Shown piece by piece: positions 24,390 through 33,543 of a DNA stretch of 64,000 nucleotides. The stretch spans positions 1 through 64,000 of the forward strand of contig NZ_JAVKDF010000042.1 of assembly GCF_040222385.1 (NCBI RefSeq). Direction: 5' to 3'. This stretch comes from Imperialibacter sp040222385 (GTDB taxonomy: Bacteria > Bacteroidota > Bacteroidia > Cytophagales > Cyclobacteriaceae). How positions within the stretch are numbered: position 1 is the first letter of the stretch; the number at the start of each line of letters is the position of its first letter. The notes under the pieces are model-generated. The model made no database searches, was not told the origin of the DNA, and was given only the letters and a program-made list of their open reading frames with translations. The translations under genes were made by a program, and so were the position numbers.

Positions 24390-24827
24390 ATGAAAGCACC
24401 CAATTCTCTGGAAGAGAATCTACTGTTTCAGATCAGTGAAGTGGCGAAGCTGCTACATAAGAGGCTTACAATGGCTTTCGAAGAAAATGGATTCGATGTT
24501 ACGCCTGAGCAGTTTTCAGTACTGGCCCTGCTGTGGTACAAAGAGGGTGTCAATCAGCAAGACATCGCCGATGAATTGAGGAAAGACAAGACAACCATTG
24601 CCCGAATTATTGCCAATATGATCAACAGGGACCTGATTGTTAAAATACCTGACCAGCTTGACAAACGAAACAACCTCATTTATCTGACAAAAAAAGGAAA
24701 GGAATTGCAAACCGAAATGGTGGAAGTATCGGGCAAGGTTTATTTCCAAACCATGCAACACCTCCCGGCAAAAGACGTCCGGGTGACCCTGTCCGTGCTA
24801 AAACAAATAACAAAAAACTTTGAATGA
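24390..24827 (+). CDS. MarR-family regulator
   Basis: The 145-residue product (ATG 24390) is a MarR winged helix: EENLLFQISEVAKLLHKRL (dimer helix), VTPEQFSVLALLWYKEGVNQ, recognition region QDIADELRKDKTTIARIIAN, and wing LDKRNNLIYLTKKGKE. A longer frame start at 24336 is less likely because the added residues are not family-like. A TATACTTTT stretch at about 24357 could be the -7 box. The membrane protein 50 bases downstream may be its target or partner. Confidence 0.9.
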   Translation: MKAPNSLEENLLFQISEVAKLLHKRLTMAFEENGFDVTPEQFSVLALLWYKEGVNQQDIADELRKDKTTIARIIANMINRDLIVKIPDQLDKRNNLIYLTKKGKELQTEMVEVSGKVYFQTMQHLPAKDVRVTLSVLKQITKNFE

Positions 24828-24876
24828 TTTTCTGTTAACTAATTAGTTGTATTACCCACTATTATTCTAACACTCT

Positions 24877-25782
24877 ATGAAAAGTTATTTTAAAATCACT
24901 GCCATTTGGGTCGTCTTATCAGTGCTGATGTTGGTGCTCTGGGTTGTAGGCCTCATTGTTGGCAATATCATCTTTCCCAGCGATCTGATGAAAGCGTCGA
25001 ACGGGTCGGGAGACGATGGCCTGCAAATCATGCTGCTCATCTGTGGCCTCAATACAGCCGTTGTCATGTACTTTATTCACTGCAGCCACCGTCGGGGCTG
25101 GCTACTAGTCGCCACACTATCCTCGGTGCTTTTTAGCATCCAATATTTCATGTCACAAATTGAGACTCTTTGGTTCAACGACAGTCTCAAAATGGCTCTG
25201 AACAGCATTTGGGCATTGGTGGCGGGAGGTGCAATCTCTTCCATGCTGTTTTCCGTACTTGCGGTATGGATAACAGGAAACTTCAAAAAAAGGGAACAAC
25301 TAGCTTCAAAAGGTGAGATAATGCCTTTTTACAATACCTTAACAATGACAGCACTGATGGCAATAGTCATCTGGCCTTTGATCTACTTTCTGGCCGGCTA
25401 CTTCATTGCCTGGCAGTTTGAAGAGGTTCGCATTTACTATTCAGACAGTAGCGAAAAAGCTTCCTTCCTGTTCATGATGAAAGAGAATGTCGCTTCACAT
25501 CTATATTCATTTCAGGTACTAAGAGGTGTTTTGTGGACATTAATTGCCCTCCTTGTATTTCGCTCAATCTCCGGCAGTTGGCTGCAAAAGGCAGTCGTAC
25601 TTGGACTCATGCTTGCTGTGGTGGGGTGCAGTCAGCTGCTGCTGCCCAACCCTATCATGCCCGAACCTGTGAGGCTGGCCCATCTTCTGGAAACCTCTCT
25701 TTCAGGAGTAGTACTTGGCATGGTGATGGCCTGGCTCTTTGCCAGAACTTCGCCAAAGAAAGCTAGTGAACCATTGGCTTGA
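24877..25782 (+). CDS. Hypothetical multi-helix membrane protein
   Basis: The 301-residue protein has about seven hydrophobic segments, near residues 6-30, 48-66, 72-92, 105-128, 150-172, 216-233 and 238-290 (last probably two). No family motif was recognised. It follows the MarR gene in the same direction by 49 bases, so it is probably part of the MarR-controlled unit. MarR-adjacent membrane proteins are often transporters or stress proteins. That is context only. Confidence 0.7.
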   Translation: MKSYFKITAIWVVLSVLMLVLWVVGLIVGNIIFPSDLMKASNGSGDDGLQIMLLICGLNTAVVMYFIHCSHRRGWLLVATLSSVLFSIQYFMSQIETLWFNDSLKMALNSIWALVAGGAISSMLFSVLAVWITGNFKKREQLASKGEIMPFYNTLTMTALMAIVIWPLIYFLAGYFIAWQFEEVRIYYSDSSEKASFLFMMKENVASHLYSFQVLRGVLWTLIALLVFRSISGSWLQKAVVLGLMLAVVGCSQLLLPNPIMPEPVRLAHLLETSLSGVVLGMVMAWLFARTSPKKASEPLA

Positions 25783-25854
25783 CAAAACCATAAAACGAAT
25801 CGACGTTTTAGGAATTACCCCTAAATTGCTTCTCTTGCATCCCATCTTTGCAGT

Positions 25855-26298
25855 ATGAACAACGAACTACTAAGCCATACAGTGGCTGCGATCAGGTATC
25901 GGCTGACAAGGGCCGTCGCCCAGACTTCGGATGGCTTTGGAGAGTACAAAGTCAGTGCTCACACACGAACTCCCAATGAGATCATCAACCACATGACTGA
26001 TTTGGCTTTGAAGGCAACAATGATGGTGGAAGAAGTCCATTTTAACAGCCCTGCACCAACGCAGCTCACTTTTGAAAAAGAGCTTGCCAGGTTCAATGAG
26101 AGTTTGACTGCCCTTAGTAAATTATTAGAAGCAAAAGAGCTGGATCCTTCTCTTATGAAAAAGTTACTACAAGGGCCTATCCTCGATATGGCCACACACG
26201 TAGGGCAAATAGCCATGCTCAATGGGCTCAACGGGAACAAGGTGCCTAAGGAAAATTACTTTGCTGCTGATATGAAAAACAGCCACCCGGAAGAGTAG
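25855..26298 (+). CDS. DinB-like protein
   Basis: The 147-residue protein looks like a four-helix bundle of the DinB/YfiT type. A His occurs in the second helix (IINHMTDLALKAT) and another in the late motif MATHVGQIAMLNGLNG, where the family keeps its metal-binding His residues. Most family members bind a metal, and a few act as thiol-dependent transferases. Reaction unknown here. It stands alone before the third propeller gene. A second DinB-like gene is at 39153. Confidence 0.78.
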   Translation: MNNELLSHTVAAIRYRLTRAVAQTSDGFGEYKVSAHTRTPNEIINHMTDLALKATMMVEEVHFNSPAPTQLTFEKELARFNESLTALSKLLEAKELDPSLMKKLLQGPILDMATHVGQIAMLNGLNGNKVPKENYFAADMKNSHPEE

Positions 26299-26429
26299 AA
26301 AATAACCCCGCCACCGTTCATCCTTCATTATTTTCGCTGCTCCTTTCTGTATTTTAATTGAATAGCACTTGGTGTAATTTGACCTCAATTACTACTTGTT
26401 AAGGTTCATTAATTAATCGAAAACTGTAT

Positions 26430-29400
26430 ATGAAAATGACTTACAACCCAAAAATGCCCTGGCAGGGGTTTTTGCTGGCTTTGGTTGTCCTGATGGGCGC
26501 TACCGACGCTTTTAGCCAGCGACGAGGAAGCAGCTCTGCTCCGGCAACTACCAAATTTGATGAATCACTGTATTCTGCAATAGAATGGCGCTCTATTGGG
26601 CCTTTCAGAGGTGGACGAGCCGCAACAGTGACAGGAGTGCCCAACAAGCCTAATCTCTTTTACATGGGCGCAACCGGCGGTGGCGTTTGGAAAACAACTG
26701 ACGGCGGACAGCGCTGGGAGAACATCTCCGACGGTTTCTTCGGAGGCTCCATTGGCGCAGTAGCCGTGAGCGAATACGACAACAACGTGATCTACGTCGG
26801 TGGTGGAGAAGGTACCGTGCGTGGCAACGTTTCTGACGGCCAGTTTGGCATCATGAAATCTACCGATGCCGGCAAAACCTGGACAGATATGGGGCTACCT
26901 AACGCACTACATATTCCGAGAATAAGAATCCATCCTAAAAACCCCGATCTGGTATACGCTGCCGTATTGGGTGATATTTGGAAGTCCTCAGCAAACCGGG
27001 GTGTTTACCGTTCTAAAGACGGCGGTAAGAGTTGGGAAAAAGTGCTTTTTGCAAATGCTGACGCTGGTGCCGTGGATATCTCGATGGACCCTGGAAACCC
27101 AAGAGTACTTTTTGCCACTACCTGGAGATTCAATCGTTCACCTTACGGTTTCGATAGTGGCGGAGAAGGCTCTGCCCTTTGGAAATCAACTGACGGTGGT
27201 GATACCTGGAAAAACATCTCGACCAACAAAGGTTTGCCTTCCGGCCTCTGGGGTATTGCCGGCGTATCTGTGTCACCGGTTAATTCCAACAGAGTGTTTG
27301 CCATCATAGAAAATGACAAAGGTGGTGTATACCGTTCTGATGACGGTGGAGACAACTGGAGTTTGATCAACAGCGACCGTAGCCTTCGTCAGCGTGCATG
27401 GTACTACACCAAAATATATGCCGACACCGAAAACGAAGACATCGTTTATGTAATGAACGTCAACTTCCACAAGTCAAAGGACGGTGGAAAGACTTATGAA
27501 GACTACGACACACCTCACGGTGACCATCACGATCTTTGGATAGCACCAGACGACCACAACAGAATTGCAGTGGCAGATGACGGCGGTGCGCAGGTAAGTT
27601 TCGACGCCGGCGACAACTGGTCAACCTACATGAACCAGCCTACTTCACAGTTTTATCGTGTGGTCACCGATAACAGCTTCCCTTATCGTATCTATGGTGC
27701 TCAGCAAGACAACTCAACGGTAAGAATTCGCCACAGAGTAGACGGCGGCGCTATAACAGAAAGCGATTGGGAAGAAACTGCTGGTGGTGAAAGTGCACAT
27801 ATTGCACCTGACCCTGACAATAATGACATTGTGTACGGCGGTAGCTACGGCGGGTACCTCACAAGGGTTAATCACGCCACGGCTGAAGAGAGAAACATCA
27901 ACGTTTGGCCCGACAACCCAATGGGTCATGGTGCTGAAGGCATGAGGTTCCGTTTCCAATGGAACTTCCCGATCTTCTTTTCTCCCCACAATAGCGACAA
28001 ACTATACACTACCTCCAACCAGGTGCACGTGAGCTACAATGAAGGCCAAAGCTGGGAAACCATCAGCCCGGATCTGACCAGAGCTGAGCCAGAAAAGTTG
28101 GGCCCAGCAGGTGGCCCGATCACCAAAGACAATACAGCGGTGGAGTACTATGCCACTATTTTCGCAGCGGTTGAGTCGCCTTTCGAAAAGGATCTTATCT
28201 GGACAGGATCTGATGATGGGCTGGTGCACGTGACCAAAGATGCTGGAAAAACCTGGGAAAATGTAACGCCTCCCACGGCACCCAAATACGTGATGTGGAA
28301 CAGCATCGACCCTGACCCTTTTACAAAAGGTGGAGCCTACCTGGCTGGTACGCAATACAAAATAGGTGATTTCAAACCATACCTCTTCAAAACAGAAGAC
28401 TACGGCAAAACCTGGAAGCAAATCACCAGCGGCATCAACCCTTCACACTTCACCCGTGTGGTGAGGGCCGATCCAAAGCGCAAAGGCCTGCTGTATGCAG
28501 GTACCGAGTCAGGTATGTACATCTCGTTTGACGACGGCGCCAGCTGGTCGACATTTCAGCTGAACCTGCCTACAGTGCCAATCACCGACTTGACCATCAA
28601 AAACGACAACCTGATTGCTGCGACCCAGGGAAGAAGCTTCTGGTTGATCGACGATTTAACACCTTTGCATCAGCTCAACAGCACAGTGGCTGCTGCTAAC
28701 GTGCATCTGTTTAAGCCAATAGACAGCTACCGCATGGGCGGCTTTGCATGGCGTATTCCTTCAGGCGCTGGCAAAAACCACCACAATGGCGTACAGTTCT
28801 TCTTTTCATTAAAGAACGAACCTGGTGAAAAGGACACTGTGACATTGGAAGTAATGGAAGCCGACGGCGACCTTATTAAGAAGTTTTCTACTGTATCGAA
28901 AGAGCGTGGCGAAAAGCTGACTGTGAAGAAGGGCAGCAACACCTTTGTTTGGAACATGCAATATTCAGCTCCCGAAGGTTTCGACGGCTTGATCATGTGG
29001 GCGGCTCGTTTGAGTGGGCCAAAAGCAGTGCCGGGCACCTACAAAGCCAGGCTTACCGCCAATGGAAAGACCAGCGAAACTGAGTTCACCATTTTGAAAG
29101 ACCCACGCACAGAAGGCACAGTTGCTGACATCCAGGCTCAGTTCGACTTCATACAGGGAGTTAACGCCAAAATGACGGAGACTCACCAAACAATTAAGGA
29201 CATTCGTTCGGCTCGTGTGCAAATGAATGACCTGAAAGAAAGGCTGGGCAAAGAGGATGCTTACAAAGAGTTGGTTGAGTCGATCAACGAGATCAACAAA
29301 AAGATGACAGCCGTAGAAGAAGAGCTGTACCAGACCAAAAACCGCAGTGGTCAGGATCCTTTGAACTACCCCATCAGGCTGAACAATAAACTTGGGCACC

Positions 29401-29603
29401 TGAGCTCTGTGGCTAACAGCAGCGACTACAAGCCAACCGATCAGACGATCGCTGTAAAGACCGAACTTGAGTCGGCCATCAATGAGCAGCTGACCAAGTG
29501 GGAACAAATCAAAAACAGCGACATCCCTCAGCTGAATGAGAAAGCCAAGCAGAAGGGCGTAGAAGCCGTGATGCTGAAAAAAGGCGATGCTTCAAGCATG
29601 TAA
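26430..29603 (+). CDS. Secreted Asp-box (BNR/VPS10-like) propeller protein, paralogue 3
   Basis: The 1057-residue exported protein has a signal peptide ending AFSQ at about residue 30. The same mature opening as paralogue 2 follows: WRSIGPFRGGRAATVTGV. There are about ten Asp-boxes, e.g. TTDGGQRWENI, STDAGKTWTDM, SKDGGKSWEKV, STDGGDTWKNI, SFDAGDNWSTY and TKDAGKTWENV. Two propellers (about 45-750) precede an Ig-like part and a C-terminal helical/coiled-coil tail of about 130 residues (IKDIRSARVQMNDLKERLG region). No sialidase catalytic set was recognised. A peptide- or glycan-binding role is plausible. Confidence 0.88.
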   Translation: MKMTYNPKMPWQGFLLALVVLMGATDAFSQRRGSSSAPATTKFDESLYSAIEWRSIGPFRGGRAATVTGVPNKPNLFYMGATGGGVWKTTDGGQRWENISDGFFGGSIGAVAVSEYDNNVIYVGGGEGTVRGNVSDGQFGIMKSTDAGKTWTDMGLPNALHIPRIRIHPKNPDLVYAAVLGDIWKSSANRGVYRSKDGGKSWEKVLFANADAGAVDISMDPGNPRVLFATTWRFNRSPYGFDSGGEGSALWKSTDGGDTWKNISTNKGLPSGLWGIAGVSVSPVNSNRVFAIIENDKGGVYRSDDGGDNWSLINSDRSLRQRAWYYTKIYADTENEDIVYVMNVNFHKSKDGGKTYEDYDTPHGDHHDLWIAPDDHNRIAVADDGGAQVSFDAGDNWSTYMNQPTSQFYRVVTDNSFPYRIYGAQQDNSTVRIRHRVDGGAITESDWEETAGGESAHIAPDPDNNDIVYGGSYGGYLTRVNHATAEERNINVWPDNPMGHGAEGMRFRFQWNFPIFFSPHNSDKLYTTSNQVHVSYNEGQSWETISPDLTRAEPEKLGPAGGPITKDNTAVEYYATIFAAVESPFEKDLIWTGSDDGLVHVTKDAGKTWENVTPPTAPKYVMWNSIDPDPFTKGGAYLAGTQYKIGDFKPYLFKTEDYGKTWKQITSGINPSHFTRVVRADPKRKGLLYAGTESGMYISFDDGASWSTFQLNLPTVPITDLTIKNDNLIAATQGRSFWLIDDLTPLHQLNSTVAAANVHLFKPIDSYRMGGFAWRIPSGAGKNHHNGVQFFFSLKNEPGEKDTVTLEVMEADGDLIKKFSTVSKERGEKLTVKKGSNTFVWNMQYSAPEGFDGLIMWAARLSGPKAVPGTYKARLTANGKTSETEFTILKDPRTEGTVADIQAQFDFIQGVNAKMTETHQTIKDIRSARVQMNDLKERLGKEDAYKELVESINEINKKMTAVEEELYQTKNRSGQDPLNYPIRLNNKLGHLSSVANSSDYKPTDQTIAVKTELESAINEQLTKWEQIKNSDIPQLNEKAKQKGVEAVMLKKGDASSM

Positions 29604-29630
29604 ATCATTAATTTGAATTGAAATAGTAAG

Positions 29631-29663
29631 AAAACCGGAGAGCTTAGCTTTCCGGTTTTTTTT
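29631..29663 (+). terminator. Terminator after paralogue 3
   Basis: The AAAACCGGA...TCCGGTTTT stem, extended by AGC/GCT around a TTA loop, ends in a run of eight T. It is 28 bases after the stop of the propeller gene and is a textbook intrinsic terminator. Confidence 0.85.
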
Positions 29664-29733
29664 GTGACACATTCTATTTTTTAAACAAATATTAATTATA
29701 CTCGTATTTATATTTTATACAAATGACAATAAT

Positions 29734-30060
29734 ATGAGTTTACACTTGGGCGTACTTGAAGAGATCATACTTATCATACTACTATCAAAGGAAGAAACCT
29801 ACGGCTTCGATATCGCTGTTGAGTATGAAAATCAGTTTAACCAAACCATTTCCCTGCCAGCCATCCATGTCGTGTTGAAGCGACTCGAGAAGAAAGACTT
29901 GGTAAGCACCCGCATGGGCGAGCCAACGCAGGAAAGGGGCGGTAAAAGGAAGCGCCTGTACAAAGCCACCAGCAAAGGATACGAAGCCGCCAGAACACTT
30001 CAGGAAAAAAGAACAGAGCTCTGGAAAGGCGTTCCTTCATTCAATGTGGCAGCCCAATGA
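29734..30060 (+). CDS. PadR-family regulator
   Basis: The 108-residue PadR winged helix has the features LGVLEEIILIILLSKEETYG, FDIAVEYENQFNQTISLPAI, HVVLKRLEKKDLVSTR and the wing GGKRKRLYKATSKGYEAA. Its stop overlaps the start of the ABC permease gene (ATGA, 30057-30060), so the two are translationally coupled. PadR repressors coupled to 'permease prefix' FtsX proteins are a characteristic Cytophagales pair. The AT-rich leader (29664-29733) probably holds promoter and operator. Confidence 0.92.
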   Translation: MSLHLGVLEEIILIILLSKEETYGFDIAVEYENQFNQTISLPAIHVVLKRLEKKDLVSTRMGEPTQERGGKRKRLYKATSKGYEAARTLQEKRTELWKGVPSFNVAAQ

Positions 30061-32645
30061 AATCAAATAATACAACCCCACCCCGCTGGGCAGATCGCTT
30101 TCTCAAGTGGGCCTTAAAGTTCGATAGCTACGAAGAAGTAAGCGGTGACCTTCATGAGGCTTTTCTTTGGAGAGCAAGCAGCAAGGGGCCTGGCTACGCT
30201 AAATGGATGTATACCGCAGAAGTAATCAAGTCAATTAGATTTTACAACATAAAACCAATTGCCGCAATGAATCACTACCTCATTATGTACAAAAGCTACC
30301 TAAAAACAGGATGGAGATTCCTCATGAAGAACAAGTTCTACGGCACGCTAAATATCATGGGCCTTGCGCTAGGTATTTCATTTTGCTGGCTTGCGTATTT
30401 GTATGCCAACGATGAAATGAGCTACGATAAACATCTGGACGGCTACGAACGGCTCTACAGAATTGTGATGGATATGAACCATGGTGATGTGGTAGATCAA
30501 TTCGGTGGCAGTTCAAATGCCATGTCTGTCTATTTTCGAGACAATGTCCCGGAGATATCTGAGGTGGCGAGGATAAAAACTGGATTCGGCTTGGTTCAAA
30601 AAGAAGAAGAGGTGCTGAAAGAGTCTTTCCTGTATGCTGACAGAGCGCTATTCGACCTGATTGACATGGAGTTTACCGATGGAAACCCTGGCACATTTGA
30701 CCTACCTAACGACATTGTCATCTCTGAATCGATGGCTAGCAAACTCAGCCTTAGCGGTGAGGCGGTTGGTAGTATTCTGTCACTCAATGAGTCAGGAGAC
30801 GCTGAAGACTTTATTGTACGTGCCGTATTCAAGGACATTCCTGAAAACACCTCTGTCCGTAGCCATGTTATGGTGTCGTACACAAACTACGAATCTCATG
30901 CGCCAGAGCGACGGCTTACCACGTGGATGGACATTAACATGAATACGTTGATTCAGCTACAGGAAAATGTGGAAAAATCACAGGTAGTAGAAAAAATGAA
31001 TCTCATACAAGCTGAAATGGAGGAAGATCCCGAGCTTAAAAGCAATGTGAAGCTAGGGCTACAGCCAATTACTGAAATTCATCTCGACACAGTCTACGGT
31101 CACTACAATGGAATAGCCAGAGGAGGAAACAACACGCTCATCAAACTGTTTGCTGTGATAGGGATATTTTGTCTGGTTATATCCATGATCAACTATTCAA
31201 ATTTTAACATTTCACTTTATATCAACCGCTCCAGGGAAGTGGCGTTGCGAAAGGTAGTCGGTGCTGGACGACGTAGCATTTTTAGTCAATTAATCACCGA
31301 GTCCGTTCTTTCTTCGTTGTTTGCCGGGGTTTTTGGCGTCCTCCTTTTGGTTTTCATTCTGCCTTATTTCTCTTCCTTTGTCAGCAAAAGTTATGAACTA
31401 AGTTTCTTACTCAATGCAAAATTCCTAGTAGGTGCCGTTATCATATTGTTAGGCACTGCCTTCGTGAGCGGAGTATACCCAGCCTTTGTCTTGTCCAGGT
31501 TTTCTATCGTCAAGTCTCTCAAAGGAGAGCAGAAAATACGCAGTGGAAAATGGATTACACAGACATTGCTGGCTACACAGTTTGTCATTGCCACCGTACT
31601 CATTGCAGGCATGCTGACTTTGAGAAGTCAGATCAGCTTTCTTACTTCCTTCGATACCAAACTTGACTACAACCAGGTGCTTTATATCGACGACTTCAAC
31701 TCTGATGACGACCGGGTCAAAGCGTTCATGAACGACCTGGAGCAATTGCCGGAAGTTTCTAGCGTGGCTTCAACTTCTGGCTATAATGGAACAAGGTTCA
31801 AAATGGAAGAAGATGAAATTCGGGTCAGGCACTTGAGGGTAGATCATGACCTCATGCAACTGCTTGATATCGATATTGTGGATGGAAGAAACTTTGATCC
31901 GGCGATAAGTTCCGATGCCACGCAAGCCATCCTGATCAATCAGGCTTTGGCGGAAAGATTGGGCATGAGTGACCCCATCGGAGAGATAATTCCATTCGAT
32001 TACGGCGATCTGAAGAACCCCAAAATCATCGGCGTGGTGGAGGATTACCACTTTCAGTCGGCGAAAAGCATCGTGGAGCCATTGGTGATTTATCAATCGC
32101 CACAATACCAGCTTCAAAATGTTTATATCAAGTTGTCTGGGGGCACGCAATTCAACGCAGCTAAGTTTGAAGCCGTATGGAAAAAGCATTTTAGCCCGTT
32201 CCCTCTGAACTATACTTTTCTCGAAGACGAATACATCAGAGCATATGCCGCCGAGCAGCGAATGATGCAGTTGGTCAGCATCGGCTGTTTCGTATCCATT
32301 TTCCTTGCCGCTATGGGCCTACTAGGCATCGTTGGTTTGCAATTGAATCAGAAGTTGAAGGAAATAAGTATCAGGAAGGTGCTGGGTGCCAGACCCAATC
32401 AGCTGTATCAACTCTTCACTCAAAGGTTCCTTATTGTCATAGCCACTGGGCTGGCTCTTGGCCTATTTGTCAGTCATCAGTTGATCAATGAATGGCTGAG
32501 CAGTTACCCCTATAGAGTGGATTTTGGAGCAGAAATTATTCTTATGACCATCGGAATTGCCCTTTTTATCGGACTGAGCACAGTATTAAGCCAGGTATTC
32601 AAAGCCGTCAGAGCTAATCCGGTGAGGTATCTAAAGGACGAATAG
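30057..32645 (+). CDS. ABC transporter permease, MacB/FtsX type with N-terminal prefix domain
   Basis: The 862-residue protein starts with a prefix domain of about 70 residues (PPRWADRFLKWALKFDSYEE, then DLHEAFLWRAS). It then has the MacB-like periplasmic region after the first membrane helix (about 95-118: FYGTLNIMGLALGISFCWLA). Two FtsX units follow, with helices near 365-385, 425-450, 470-495 and 735-760, 785-805, 825-850, and the conserved segments SREVALRKVVGAGRRSI and LKEISIRKVLGARPNQ. An ATPase subunit is not encoded here. Such permeases work in efflux or mechanotransmission; substrate unknown. Confidence 0.92.
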   Translation: MKSNNTTPPRWADRFLKWALKFDSYEEVSGDLHEAFLWRASSKGPGYAKWMYTAEVIKSIRFYNIKPIAAMNHYLIMYKSYLKTGWRFLMKNKFYGTLNIMGLALGISFCWLAYLYANDEMSYDKHLDGYERLYRIVMDMNHGDVVDQFGGSSNAMSVYFRDNVPEISEVARIKTGFGLVQKEEEVLKESFLYADRALFDLIDMEFTDGNPGTFDLPNDIVISESMASKLSLSGEAVGSILSLNESGDAEDFIVRAVFKDIPENTSVRSHVMVSYTNYESHAPERRLTTWMDINMNTLIQLQENVEKSQVVEKMNLIQAEMEEDPELKSNVKLGLQPITEIHLDTVYGHYNGIARGGNNTLIKLFAVIGIFCLVISMINYSNFNISLYINRSREVALRKVVGAGRRSIFSQLITESVLSSLFAGVFGVLLLVFILPYFSSFVSKSYELSFLLNAKFLVGAVIILLGTAFVSGVYPAFVLSRFSIVKSLKGEQKIRSGKWITQTLLATQFVIATVLIAGMLTLRSQISFLTSFDTKLDYNQVLYIDDFNSDDDRVKAFMNDLEQLPEVSSVASTSGYNGTRFKMEEDEIRVRHLRVDHDLMQLLDIDIVDGRNFDPAISSDATQAILINQALAERLGMSDPIGEIIPFDYGDLKNPKIIGVVEDYHFQSAKSIVEPLVIYQSPQYQLQNVYIKLSGGTQFNAAKFEAVWKKHFSPFPLNYTFLEDEYIRAYAAEQRMMQLVSIGCFVSIFLAAMGLLGIVGLQLNQKLKEISIRKVLGARPNQLYQLFTQRFLIVIATGLALGLFVSHQLINEWLSSYPYRVDFGAEIILMTIGIALFIGLSTVLSQVFKAVRANPVRYLKDE

Positions 32646-32646
32646 C

Positions 32647-33444
32647 CTATTCGCCTGCTGTCCAAAAGATGGCATTTCTGACAAGGGTAGTATATGCTTC
32701 GTTGTCGAAAAGAAGGGGCGAATGTCCCATGAAAATATAGACATTACGGGCGGCCAGCAGCGGATTAGTCCAGACCACAGGATGGTCGCCCATTTTGATC
32801 TCTGAGTCAGGTTGGTAAGTTGCTTCATCTACGGATGCCAGCACCTGCACGTTGGCTCGGGGGCTTTGGTTGTAGGTATACCACTCTTCCTTTTTAATGC
32901 GTACCCGTCCAGGCAATCCTTTCATCACTGGATGTTCCATGGCTTCTACCCGAACATCTGCTTCAGCAAAAGTGGCTATGTAGTTTTTGTATCGAATACC
33001 TCCCATGAATCCGGAAAACCAGTCCCACATTGGGTAACCGTCAAACTCACCTAGTAAAGTAGCATGGTGAAAACCAATCCAGCCGCCCTTGCCTTCTTCG
33101 ATAAACTTCTCAAAGGCTATCACTGCTTCTTCCGTCCAACCATAAGGTGGATAGTCGAGTTGAATAAACAACTGATAATTGCTCAGCAAAGCCTCATTGA
33201 TTGTTTTGGTGTCGGTAATAAAATCCACAACAAAAGAGCTGTCTGCAGCCAGCTGCTTCAGCCAGGGAACGGCTGCGTTGGTATACTCGAGGTGGTGACC
33301 ACTGTTTTCGTAGAGAACTAAAACATGAATCCTTGTGCCTACTTGCGACTGCTGCGCATGTGTGCTTCCCAGGCTAAGAACAATGAGGTACAAGGGAAAC
33401 CAATGCCTCCAGCATATTATACTTCCAATGCCTATACCTTCCAT
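32647..33444 (-). CDS. Secreted ThuA-domain protein
   Basis: The 265-residue exported protein has an N-terminal hydrophobic segment ending STHAQQ. It has the ThuA class-I-glutamine-amidotransferase-like fold: IHVLVLYENSGHHLEYT, LFIQLDYPPYGWTEEAV, GKGGWIGFHHATL (the usual ThuA G-F-H motif), then HPVMKGLPGRVRIKKEEWYTY and HPVVWTNPLLAARNVYIFMGH. ThuA domains occur in carbohydrate-use loci and are often reported with trehalose or related sugars; activity is unsettled. The stop is 1 base from the converging permease stop. Divergent from the GH5-like gene 99 bases away. Confidence 0.88.
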   Translation of the reverse strand: MEGIGIGSIICWRHWFPLYLIVLSLGSTHAQQSQVGTRIHVLVLYENSGHHLEYTNAAVPWLKQLAADSSFVVDFITDTKTINEALLSNYQLFIQLDYPPYGWTEEAVIAFEKFIEEGKGGWIGFHHATLLGEFDGYPMWDWFSGFMGGIRYKNYIATFAEADVRVEAMEHPVMKGLPGRVRIKKEEWYTYNQSPRANVQVLASVDEATYQPDSEIKMGDHPVVWTNPLLAARNVYIFMGHSPLLFDNEAYTTLVRNAIFWTAGE

Positions 33445-33543
33445 TATCCCTTTGAGTAAAAACGATCCATATTCTAGGCCAAGTTATTTATATTAGTTGA
33501 AACCTATTCTGCATCGAATGCGAATATTAATTAAACACTCGCT

